Shown one piece after another: positions 8,888 through 17,124 of a stretch of DNA of 64,000 bases. The position numbers and the translations under genes were made by a program. Source of the stretch: Azotobacter bryophylli (GTDB taxonomy: Bacteria > Pseudomonadota > Gammaproteobacteria > Pseudomonadales > Pseudomonadaceae); contig NZ_JBHRSJ010000007.1 of assembly GCF_042643485.1 (NCBI RefSeq), positions 62,001-126,000 of the forward strand. Direction: 5' to 3'. The notes under the pieces are model-generated. The model did not search any database. It was not told the origin of the DNA and was given only the letters and a program-made list of their open reading frames with translations. How positions within the stretch are numbered: position 1 is the stretch's first letter; each line of letters starts with the position of its first letter.

Positions 8888-9238
8888 GCAGCGTGACCAT
8901 TAGTGGTTACAAGAGCTGAGGGCAACACAGTTACTAAAGTGCAGCGGGTGTTTCATGATACTTGAGCATCCGCTCACTCATGACTTTAAGGGGAATTTGA
9001 GGCAGAAGAACTAGTGAGACTGGATGTTTGGCTTGTCGGCCATCGCATCCAACGGCTGCTGGCTGTCCATGCCTTTAGGACTATTGCCGTTGATGTTCTC
9101 GTACATCCAAGCCATCAAGGGTTGTACAGGCAAAGAAACGAGTGATACGCCATCGACGCACTTGGCAGTCATGGGCTTCTGGAGCCCTTACCGGTGAAAT
9201 GGTACAGTCGCCGTCTCTTGATAAAGGTGGAATGTAGT
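8888..9238. other. Intergenic stretch without a recognisable gene
   Basis: About 350 bases between the HAD gene and the acyltransferase. I see no RNA gene or convincing coding frame. One 53-residue frame on the minus strand (9172-9011) has no clear ribosome site and matches nothing I know. The promoter of the acyltransferase is expected here, but no clear -35/-10 pair stands out. Confidence 0.5.
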
Positions 9239-10252
9239 ATGCGATTCGAGGGAGCAGATGGTATTAGAGGGCTAGCTTGCCTGATAGTACTATGTACCCA
9301 TGCTGTTGCCATGTTTTTTAATTCTACATATATGGCATTGGCTGGCATGGGCAAGGTAGGTGTTTGGCTTTTCTTTGTTCTCAGTGCTTTCCTGTTGACA
9401 AGTAAGTTTGATAAGTTCGGCTTTGATTCCTTCCAGATTTTTAGTTATGCCCTTGGAAGGTGTTTAAGAATTATTCCTCTGTTTGCTCTCGTCCTCTGTC
9501 TCTATTATCTTCTCGGGACTGCTGGGGTGAGTAATGCAAAAGATCTCTTGGATGCAATAACTCTAAGTTATGGTTATGCGCACCTATGGACGATTCCAGT
9601 GGAGTTCAAGTTTTACTTGATTCTCCCTTTTATTGCGTTTCTTTTTGTTTTTATTAGAAATAAATACGGTAATTTTGCTGTATTCGTCTTCTCTTTTACC
9701 TTTGTCTTGGTTCAGCAGTGCGTGCGACCATATTACGATACACCCGAGAATAGCATATCTACATCCTGGTATCTATCCAGCTTTACCATTGGTTGCTATT
9801 GTGCTGTATCAATCGATTTTTTTAGAGGATATATTTCTGCAAGAATGGCAAGCGTGATTGGTATTTTTGTTATTTTTGCAATGGTCTGTGTAAGTCCTGT
9901 TGTGAGAAATATCGTATTTGATATGCCTCTGGATAAATGGACTCAGGATAAACATGTTTTTATTAGCGCTGTGTGGGGGCTTTTCGTTGTTGCTTTGGTT
10001 GATGGAAAAGGATTTTTGGGATGCTTATTGAAAAGCAAAATTATGGTGAAGATGGGGATGTTCAGCTATTCAGTATACCTTGTTCATTGGTATTTCTATG
10101 TTTCGCTTGCAAACAAGTATCCAGATAGTTATTTTTGGATGATTGTCGGTTTTTTCAGTTCTATTATCTTCGGTGGACTCCTTTACTATGCTGTCGAGGC
10201 GCCATTAGAGAGGCTCAGGCATAGTATTCAGATAAAGATACGGCCATTGTAA
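9239..10252 (+). CDS. Acyltransferase family 3 membrane protein (OafA-like)
   Basis: A 337-residue integral membrane protein of the acyltransferase-3 family, which typically O-acetylates surface sugars. The N-terminus shows the hallmark GADGIRGLACLIVLCTHA with the conserved His, then VGVWLFFVLSAFLL and about ten hydrophobic segments. RLRHSIQIK ends the protein. I choose ATG 9239, preceded by an AGGTGGA ribosome site; an in-frame ATG at 9194 would add 15 residues ahead of the conserved start. The gene is noticeably A+T-rich compared with its neighbours, which suggests separate acquisition. It stands alone between the two exporter clusters, so either polysaccharide could be its substrate. Confidence 0.9.
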   Translation: MRFEGADGIRGLACLIVLCTHAVAMFFNSTYMALAGMGKVGVWLFFVLSAFLLTSKFDKFGFDSFQIFSYALGRCLRIIPLFALVLCLYYLLGTAGVSNAKDLLDAITLSYGYAHLWTIPVEFKFYLILPFIAFLFVFIRNKYGNFAVFVFSFTFVLVQQCVRPYYDTPENSISTSWYLSSFTIGCYCAVSIDFFRGYISARMASVIGIFVIFAMVCVSPVVRNIVFDMPLDKWTQDKHVFISAVWGLFVVALVDGKGFLGCLLKSKIMVKMGMFSYSVYLVHWYFYVSLANKYPDSYFWMIVGFFSSIIFGGLLYYAVEAPLERLRHSIQIKIRPL

Positions 10253-10882
10253 GTAGCCCATAAAGCTATCGCTTACTTCCAGGTCTATGCACTCGGCGAG
10301 AGCTATGATTGGCGAGTAATTTCAAAGTAGTAAAGGTTCAGATTGTTTGGCGCTATTTATTCGATGTACATGTCGCTAACCTAATGAGGTAGGACCGCCT
10401 GTTAAGCCTCGCAGGCACTATCTGTGAGAGGGGGGGTTGATAAGCAATCTTGGTGTGCAGCAAATGTGCGATAATGCACTGCAGACACAGAGCTATTGCT
10501 CATTTGTATAGGCAGTTTCGGTTATAGACGGCTGAGTTGCGTATGGATAATCGCTCTTAAGCTAAAAATGAATTGGGAGTAAAGTTTCAGTCCTGCTCGA
10601 TTGGCCTAGGCTGCTAACAAAACGTCAGACAAGCGACCTTCCACCCCTTTCGTTCAAAGTGACGGCGATAGGTTTTGTTAGGTTCTCTCTGAGAGTGAAG
10701 ATTCAGGCAGCGCATACAATGCGAGAATTCCCAGAGCACTCATCGCCATAAAAAACTTAGCCGTGTCTATTACCGGGCTGCGCTTCGGGCAAGCTTTTAA
10801 ATTGTTGGTATAGAACTCTCGCTCAGAAACCCTGTCTGATTGCTATGACCTTGCTGCTGAGTACCCAAGGAAGGAGTAAGCA
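10253..10882. other. Intergenic region before the second exporter cluster
   Basis: A 630-base region without a credible gene. It contains a perfect 9-base inverted repeat, TAACAAAAC at 10615-10623 and GTTTTGTTA at 10672-10680. A strong AAGGAGT ribosome site lies just before wzm-2. I found no JUMPStart/ops element. The promoter of the A-band-like cluster probably lies here but I cannot place it. Confidence 0.5.
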
Positions 10883-11677
10883 ATGCTCGGTATCTTAAGC
10901 AGTCTCTGGCAGTACAGAGGCTTTGTTGTTTCATCCATACGCAACGACTTGATTGCTCGCTTCGTCCGCAGTCGTCTTGGCGGGCTATGGATGATCATCA
11001 ATCCGCTCGCCCAGGTGGCGATCTACGCCCTGATCCTTTCCAACGTGCTGGCAGCCAAACTGCCTGGGATCGAGAGCAAGTATGCCTATGCCCTCTATCT
11101 GATGGCGGGCATGCTGGCCTGGAGCCTCTTCGCCGAAATCATCGGCCGCTGTCTGACGCTGTTCATCGATCAGGGCAATTTAATGAAGAAAATGCGCTTC
11201 CCACGCATCACATTGCCGGTGATCGTGGTTGGCTCCAGCCTGCTGAATAACCTGTTGCTGTTCATTGCCATGCTGGTTGTATTCGCTGTGCTTGGACAGA
11301 CCCCTAACTTTCAGATGTTCTGGCTGATCCTTCTCACCCTCGCAGTAGTGGCTTTGGCAGCCGGCATAGGCCTGATTCTTGGTGTGCTCAATGTCTTCGT
11401 GCGCGATATTGGCCAGGTGATTCCCATCCTGCTTCAGGTGTGGTTCTGGTTCACCCCGGTCGTTTACCCGGTGAGTATCATTCCCGAAGAACTCAAAGGT
11501 ACTGTGGGTGCCAACCCCATGTACCCCATCGTCACTGCCTACCACGACATTCTTGTCTACGGTAAAGCGCCGGATCTGCAGCAAGTGTTGATCACTGTGG
11601 CTTTGGCGATCGGTCTGATGTTGATCGGTCTGTTCATGTTTCGTCGATCGACTCCGGAAATGGTGGATGCCCTATGA
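10883..11677 (+). CDS. wzm: Polysaccharide ABC exporter, membrane subunit (Wzm, second copy)
   Basis: A 264-residue ABC-2 permease, close in length and pattern to the Wzm of the P. aeruginosa A-band (common polysaccharide antigen) system. Visible features are the amphipathic N-terminal RNDLIARFVRSRLGG, about six membrane segments, and LNVFVRDIGQVIPI around residue 170 followed by FWFTPVVYP. A strong ribosome site (AAGGAGT, 10872-10878) precedes the ATG. It shares the fold but little detailed sequence with the first Wzm, so the two exporters were probably acquired separately rather than duplicated in place. The stop overlaps the start of wzt-2 (ATGA), consistent with coupled synthesis of the two subunits. 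Confidence 0.94.
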   Translation: MLGILSSLWQYRGFVVSSIRNDLIARFVRSRLGGLWMIINPLAQVAIYALILSNVLAAKLPGIESKYAYALYLMAGMLAWSLFAEIIGRCLTLFIDQGNLMKKMRFPRITLPVIVVGSSLLNNLLLFIAMLVVFAVLGQTPNFQMFWLILLTLAVVALAAGIGLILGVLNVFVRDIGQVIPILLQVWFWFTPVVYPVSIIPEELKGTVGANPMYPIVTAYHDILVYGKAPDLQQVLITVALAIGLMLIGLFMFRRSTPEMVDAL

Positions 11678-12891
11678 GCCTGCTTGTCATAGACAACTTG
11701 GGCAAGTCCTACCGGACCTATCGCTCCGAATGGCAGCGTATTGCCCGCTGGTTTTTTCTGCCGGTAAAGCCGAGCGAAGAGCATTGGGTGCTCAAACACA
11801 TCAGCTTTTCCGTCTTGCCCGGCGAGGCTATTGGTATCGTCGGCCAGAACGGTGCCGGCAAATCGACTCTGTTAAAGATGATCACTGGCACTTTGCATCC
11901 TACGGAAGGCGCTATACAGATCAATGGTCGAGTCGCTGCCATTCTTGAATTGGGAATGGGGTTCAATCCCGAGTTGACCGGACGACAGAACGTTTATCAC
12001 GCGGCTGGATTGATGGGATTCAATACCGATGAAATCAAACAGGCGATGGGTGAAATCGAAGCGTTCGCCGAGATCGGTGATTACTTCGACGAGCCTGTAC
12101 GTATGTATTCGAGCGGGATGCAAATGCGTGTGGCTTTTTCTGTAGCAACCGCTTTCCGCCCAGAAATTCTTATCATTGATGAGGCTCTCTCGGTAGGCGA
12201 TAGTTACTTTCAGCACAAGAGTTTCGATCGCATTCGTGAATTCCAGAAGCAGGGGACCACATTGTTGATCGTCTCTCATGACCGAGGTGCAATCCAGTCA
12301 CTATGCAATCGAGCCATCCTCTTGGAGGGCGGTACGGTGATCAAGGATGGAAAGCCTGAAGAGGTTATGGATTTCTACAACGCCATAATCGCTGAAAAGG
12401 AAAATACTACTGTAAAAATTCGAAAAATCGAGGATGGTAGCGTTCAGACTTGCTCCGGCAGCGGTGAGGCCAGCATAGAGTCGGTCAGTCTTCACAATGC
12501 CGCAGGAGAACTCGTCGAATTCATTCCTGTAGGTGAGCCGGTTTCATTACGCATAAGGGCTAAAATCAATCGTGATATTCCCGAGTTGGTTATGGGATAC
12601 ATGATCAAGGATCGCCTGGGGCAGTCGGTTTTCGGTACTAATACTCATTATTTGGATTGTAAGCTTGAGGCTCTGTGGGCTGGAGAGGTAGTGGAATATC
12701 GCTTCGGTTTTCCCGCCAATCTAGGCGTGGGTTCTTATTCCGTGGCAGTTGCTTTGCATGCTACTCATAGTCATATCGCGCGCAATTATGAATGGCGGGA
12801 TCTGGCGCTGCTTTTCAATGTAATTAATATTTCACGGGAGGAGTTTGTCGGTTTGGCCTGGATACCGCCGAGTGTGGAGTGCTGTCGGTAA
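11674..12891 (+). CDS. wzt: Polysaccharide ABC exporter, ATPase with C-terminal sugar-binding domain (Wzt, second copy)
   Basis: A 405-residue ATPase partner of Wzm-2. Walker A is GQNGAGKST (57-65), the signature is YSSGMQMRVAF (about 146), and Walker B is ILIIDEALSVGD (about 167). After residue 250 comes a beta-rich domain (about 265-405, with IESVSLHNAAGELV) typical of Wzt proteins that bind the capped non-reducing end of the chain before export. The downstream methyltransferase/coiled-coil gene would supply such a cap, which fits the E. coli O8/O9a-type logic of termination followed by recognition. It overlaps wzm-2 by 4 bases, and 120 bases separate it from the next gene. Confidence 0.94.
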   Translation: MSLLVIDNLGKSYRTYRSEWQRIARWFFLPVKPSEEHWVLKHISFSVLPGEAIGIVGQNGAGKSTLLKMITGTLHPTEGAIQINGRVAAILELGMGFNPELTGRQNVYHAAGLMGFNTDEIKQAMGEIEAFAEIGDYFDEPVRMYSSGMQMRVAFSVATAFRPEILIIDEALSVGDSYFQHKSFDRIREFQKQGTTLLIVSHDRGAIQSLCNRAILLEGGTVIKDGKPEEVMDFYNAIIAEKENTTVKIRKIEDGSVQTCSGSGEASIESVSLHNAAGELVEFIPVGEPVSLRIRAKINRDIPELVMGYMIKDRLGQSVFGTNTHYLDCKLEALWAGEVVEYRFGFPANLGVGSYSVAVALHATHSHIARNYEWRDLALLFNVINISREEFVGLAWIPPSVECCR

Positions 12892-13011
12892 CGATAGTTG
12901 ATGCAATGAGATGCCGATTTGGTGGCCGGATTCTCGAAAAGGATACGGTGTGTGGCTGCGGTGATTTCAGGTATTTAAAGGGAAGTTGGATACAGGAAAA
13001 GTGAAGGCTCC

Positions 13012-15501
13012 ATGAAAGTCCTTTATTTGGATGTTTCGGCTACGTGCCGTAATGGTTTAAGAACCGGTATCGAACGCGTTGCTCGGGCACTGACTATTGC
13101 CTTAATAGAAAATCCTCCGGACGGATATAGGGTCGAGCCTGTTTATCTAGGTAAGGATGATTACGATTGGAACTATTTCTTTGCAAGGCGCTATACGGCT
13201 GGGATGCTTGGTATTGCTTCAGAGCTACTTAGGGATAACATTGCTCGACCTGCTGATGGCGATATCGTGTTGGGGCTCGATATATCGGGAGATATGCTTG
13301 CTCATGCCTCTGAGGAGGGATTTTTCGCTAGCTTGCGTACCAGTGGCGTTCGTGTTTATTTCATTGTGTATGATCTTCTGCCTTTATCTCTTCCGCATAC
13401 CTTTCCCTTTGGCGCAGATAAGAGCCATGCTCGCTGGTTATCCGCCGTCACCAGAATGGACGGTGCCCTATGTATAACGCAGTCGGTGGCTGCTGACTTG
13501 CATGCCTGGTATTCGCAAAATGCTGCAAGAAGCGAGCATGCGTTTCATATAGTGGTTTCCCATCTAGGGGCGGATATAGAGAATTCCGCTCCAACCAGTG
13601 GGCTTCCAGATAACGCATGCCACATTTTGAGTGAATGTAAGGCGCGACCAACATTTCTCATGGTCGGAACGATTGAGCCAAGAAAAGGCTACTTGTTTAC
13701 TCTGCAGGCGTTCGCAAAGCTTTGGACTGCTGGTGTGGATGTCAACCTGATAATTGTCGGAAAAGAGGGCTGGGTCGGGCTCCCTGACGAAATGCGAAGG
13801 ACGATTCCATATATTATTGATTGTCTTCGTACACACCCCGAACGAGGAAAACGACTCTTCTGGCTTGAGGGCATAAGTGATGAGTATTTGGAAAAAATAT
13901 ATGGAGTCTCTACCTGTCTAATCGCCGCTTCTGAAGGGGAGGGGTTCGGTCTACCACTTATAGAGGCTGCTCAGCATGGGCTCCCTGTTATCGCTCGGGA
14001 TATCCCGGTTTTCAGGGAGGTCGCTGCTGATAGTGCTTACTACTTTCAGGGTGTAGATCCAGCTGGGTTGGAGTGCGCAGTTATAAAATGGTTGAGATTA
14101 TATCGTAGGAGTGCTCATCCGCTGTCTGCAAGCATTAGATGGATTACTTGGAAGGAGTGTGCAAAAAATATCGTTGCCGGCATCATGCAGTCTTATGAGG
14201 GGAATATGACTGATAGTATTGCGGCTGATGCGTTGGCCATGAGAGAGAGGGTGAGGGTTTTTGTAGATATATCGGTCACTTATAGGTGCGATCATAAGAC
14301 TGGCATACAGCGGGTTGTTCGAGCGATTCTGAATGCCCTGCTGAACGATCAGGATAGCTCTCTCGAAATAGTTCCCGTCTATTTGGATGTAGATTTGGAT
14401 AAAGGAAAATGGTGCTACAGGAAGGCTAACATCTTCGAGCGAGATAGGACGCTGGTCGCAGATAGTGCTGCCTTCTCGCCCGAGATAGAACCTGCAAGCG
14501 GCGATACATTGCTCTGTCTGGATTTGGCAGGCGGCTATGTAGTGCCAGCCTCGCGACAGGGTTTATTTTCCTCGATCAGAGGGAAGGGAGCTAAAGTATA
14601 TTTTGTCGTTTATGATTTATTGCCGGTCAGACTACGGGAATATTTTGAAGAAGCGGATGTTGCTTGCTTTCTCGATTGGCTTGGTGTTACGGCAGAAGGC
14701 GACGGTGTCCTCTGTATCTCTCGGGCAGTTGCAGCTGATTATCATCGTTGGTTCGAAATGTTGCCTGCTGCCCTTAAGTCGACAAAATTCAAGATTGCAT
14801 CGTTTCATCTGGGTGCTGACATAATAAATTCCTCTCCTACTCGTGGCTTTTCAGATAACTGGGAAGAAATAACCAGTGTGATGCATGATCGGCCATGTTT
14901 CTTGACTGTAGGCACCATTGAGCCCCGTAAAGGATATAGGCAAGTCTTATCAGCGTTTGAAATTTTGTGGAAAGCCGGAGCTGACTTGACTTTGGTCATG
15001 GCGGGAAAGGAAGGTTGGATGATGTCCGACTTCTGTAAGGAATTGACCTGCCACCCTGAGTATGGCCGGCGTCTTCTATGGCTCGATGGTATCAGCGATG
15101 AGTGCTTGGAAAGGGCTTATGATGCTTCGACCTGTCTTATCGCTGCCTCCGAAGGGGAGGGCTTCGGTTTACCCCTGATCGAAGCGGCCCAGCACAAACT
15201 TCCCATCATTGCCCGTGATATTCCGATATTCCGCGAAGTTGCTGGCAAACATGTCTATTACTTCAGCGGGCAGGCAGCTGAAGACTTGGTATATGCGGTC
15301 AACGATTGGCTGTGCTTGTACAAGGAGGGAAAACATCCTATTTCGGATGATATGCCCTGGCTGACTTGGGAAAAAAGTGCGGAACAACTAAAGAGTATAT
15401 TGCTTGGCTTCAGGCTCGGCACGATGACTCCCAAATCGGCTGATGTTGTCGAGGATGCATGTTGTCTTTTGGGGGAAGCCAATGTCGCCCAAGATTTCTG
15501 A
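13012..15501 (+). CDS. Two-module family 4 glycosyltransferase
   Basis: An 829-residue protein made of two copies of the same GT4 module. Module 1 is about residues 1-400 (starts YLDVSATCRNGL, contains GTIEPRKGY near 220 and the donor-binding EGEGFGLPLIEAAQ). Module 2 is about 413-800 (starts FVDISVTYRCDHKTGIQRV and repeats both motifs). Both keep the E-x7-E signature, so both are probably catalytic. They likely add successive D-rhamnose or mannose residues to the polysaccharide, as multi-module WbdA-type enzymes do. A third copy of this module ends the gene at 17124-20885. The second module is closer in DNA sequence to that copy than to module 1. The start has a GAAGG site before ATG 13012. 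Confidence 0.88.
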   Translation: MKVLYLDVSATCRNGLRTGIERVARALTIALIENPPDGYRVEPVYLGKDDYDWNYFFARRYTAGMLGIASELLRDNIARPADGDIVLGLDISGDMLAHASEEGFFASLRTSGVRVYFIVYDLLPLSLPHTFPFGADKSHARWLSAVTRMDGALCITQSVAADLHAWYSQNAARSEHAFHIVVSHLGADIENSAPTSGLPDNACHILSECKARPTFLMVGTIEPRKGYLFTLQAFAKLWTAGVDVNLIIVGKEGWVGLPDEMRRTIPYIIDCLRTHPERGKRLFWLEGISDEYLEKIYGVSTCLIAASEGEGFGLPLIEAAQHGLPVIARDIPVFREVAADSAYYFQGVDPAGLECAVIKWLRLYRRSAHPLSASIRWITWKECAKNIVAGIMQSYEGNMTDSIAADALAMRERVRVFVDISVTYRCDHKTGIQRVVRAILNALLNDQDSSLEIVPVYLDVDLDKGKWCYRKANIFERDRTLVADSAAFSPEIEPASGDTLLCLDLAGGYVVPASRQGLFSSIRGKGAKVYFVVYDLLPVRLREYFEEADVACFLDWLGVTAEGDGVLCISRAVAADYHRWFEMLPAALKSTKFKIASFHLGADIINSSPTRGFSDNWEEITSVMHDRPCFLTVGTIEPRKGYRQVLSAFEILWKAGADLTLVMAGKEGWMMSDFCKELTCHPEYGRRLLWLDGISDECLERAYDASTCLIAASEGEGFGLPLIEAAQHKLPIIARDIPIFREVAGKHVYYFSGQAAEDLVYAVNDWLCLYKEGKHPISDDMPWLTWEKSAEQLKSILLGFRLGTMTPKSADVVEDACCLLGEANVAQDF

Positions 15502-15612
15502 ACTTGTATCGGCTAGGGGCAGTTGGATAAGGAGGAGGCTCCTCATTAAAGATGTTTTAAAGAAAACATATCGCTGATATGGCTAGGGTTTCTTTGAATA
15601 TGGAGCATCCCT

Positions 15613-17124
15613 GTGAAGGAACACTTTTATCGCGCATTTGAGGGGCGTCTTCGCGGTTCAAGAGAGCTGGTAAAGGAGCGCCAGGCATTCTATCTGTCCT
15701 TTGTAAAGCCACTAAAAACGCTTTATACCAATTGTCCTGCTCTGGATCTTGGTTGTGGCCGTGGCGAATGGTTGGAGATCTTGAGTGAGAATGGGCTCCA
15801 GGCGCGGGGGGTCGATGTCGATCCTGGAATGCTAGAGGCTTGCTACGCCTTGAGCCTGCCAGCAGAGCAGGGCGAAGCCTTGGAAACTCTCAAGCTTCTG
15901 GCCGATGAGAGTCTGGCGTTAATCTCCGGTTTTCATATCGTCGAGCACATGCCTTTCGAGTGTCTTCAGGAACTGGTAGCCGAATCGTTGAGGGTGCTGA
16001 AGCCAGCAGGCTTGCTGATTCTCGAATCGCCCAACGCGGAAAATCTCATAGTCGGCACCAATAACTTTTACCTTGATCCCAGCCATGCGCGGCCAATTCC
16101 CCATCTTTTGTTGAGCTTTCTCATCGAGCATGTTGGTTTTGCTCGGTTCAAGCTGTTGAGGTTGCAAGAGCCTCCAGAGCTGGCAAAGGCCGAGCGAATC
16201 GCCCTGATGAATGTGCTGGCCGGGGTCAGCCCTGACTACGCGATAGTGGCGCAAAAGTGGGCCCCGGCTGGGCAAATGGAGCTTTTTGACCATGCATTCA
16301 ATAAGGACTGTGGCCTTACTCTCGATATGCTTGCTCAGCGCTACGATGGTGGCCTGCAACGGCAGTTCGGTGAGTTGAAAGAGGCGCTGCAGGAGGTAGT
16401 CGGTAATACGGGCGCTGCCCTAGACCGGCTCAAGCTGTCGCTCGAAGAGACCAACGCGCGTCTCGAGAAGTCAGAAAGCCGTGGTAGAAGCATCGAAGCT
16501 GCCCTTAGGGAAAATATCGCTCGGACCATCCAGGCAGAGATAAAGCAGGCTGCCGTGGAAACTCTCAACGAAACGCTGCGCCAGCAAGTGCAGCAGGCCG
16601 CCACTGAGTCGAATGTTCTGCGAGAAGAGGCTCGGCAGCTTGAGCAGCAGCTGCAGCAGGCTCGCCAGCAGCTCAGCGAGGTGCAGCACAACTCCCATCA
16701 CTGGTATCTACGGGCCAATGCCTATGAGGCACAGACTAAAGATGTCCTCAACAGTACCTCTTGGCGCATCACCAAACCGCTACGCCTGCTGATGGTCTGC
16801 TTGCGGCAGCTAAAAGGAGTCCCCTCGCAGACGATAAGACGTTTGCTGTGTTCTGTTCTGTCTCGGGCCATGCGGTGGGTCATGGGAAGACCATTGTTGA
16901 GGCAGCGACTAGTCGACCGGCTGAAGCGGCATCAGACCCTTTTTCAGCATCTCAGGCTGTTTGCCCTGAATCACGGTTTGCTGGGGGCTCAGATGCCCCC
17001 AGCCCATGCCTCGATCTTCTCAAGCTCAGGAGGAAAGATTGAAGATCTCGTTTCGATGACGCCCAGGGCTCGCCAGATTTTCATACGGATTGAACAAAGC
17101 AGACAGAAAAATGGAGCACACTGA
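15613..17124 (+). CDS. Methyltransferase with coiled coil, probable O-chain terminator (WbdD-like)
   Basis: A 503-residue protein with an N-terminal class I SAM methyltransferase (about 1-225). Motif I is LDLGCGRGEW (44-53) and the acidic ribose-binding loop is RGVDVDPGM. A coiled coil follows at about 250-360 (Gln/Glu/Arg-rich), then STSWRITKPLR near 380 and a basic, membrane-prone tail. In ABC-exporter O antigens, methyltransferase proteins of this layout cap the growing chain, and the coiled coil serves as a ruler for chain length. I see no kinase domain, unlike E. coli WbdD. Start is GTG 15613 with GGAG seven bases upstream. The stop overlaps the next ATG (TGATG). The cap is presumably what Wzt-2 recognises. 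Confidence 0.85.
   Translation: MKEHFYRAFEGRLRGSRELVKERQAFYLSFVKPLKTLYTNCPALDLGCGRGEWLEILSENGLQARGVDVDPGMLEACYALSLPAEQGEALETLKLLADESLALISGFHIVEHMPFECLQELVAESLRVLKPAGLLILESPNAENLIVGTNNFYLDPSHARPIPHLLLSFLIEHVGFARFKLLRLQEPPELAKAERIALMNVLAGVSPDYAIVAQKWAPAGQMELFDHAFNKDCGLTLDMLAQRYDGGLQRQFGELKEALQEVVGNTGAALDRLKLSLEETNARLEKSESRGRSIEAALRENIARTIQAEIKQAAVETLNETLRQQVQQAATESNVLREEARQLEQQLQQARQQLSEVQHNSHHWYLRANAYEAQTKDVLNSTSWRITKPLRLLMVCLRQLKGVPSQTIRRLLCSVLSRAMRWVMGRPLLRQRLVDRLKRHQTLFQHLRLFALNHGLLGAQMPPAHASIFSSSGGKIEDLVSMTPRARQIFIRIEQSRQKNGAH

Noticed and set aside
9011..9172. A 53-residue minus-strand protein
   Set aside because: No ribosome site and no familiar sequence; reported only as part of the intergenic note.
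10613..10687. Integron attC site
   Set aside because: Only the right arm (GTTAGGT) fits the attC core consensus; the left arm does not, and no cassette or integron integrase is near.
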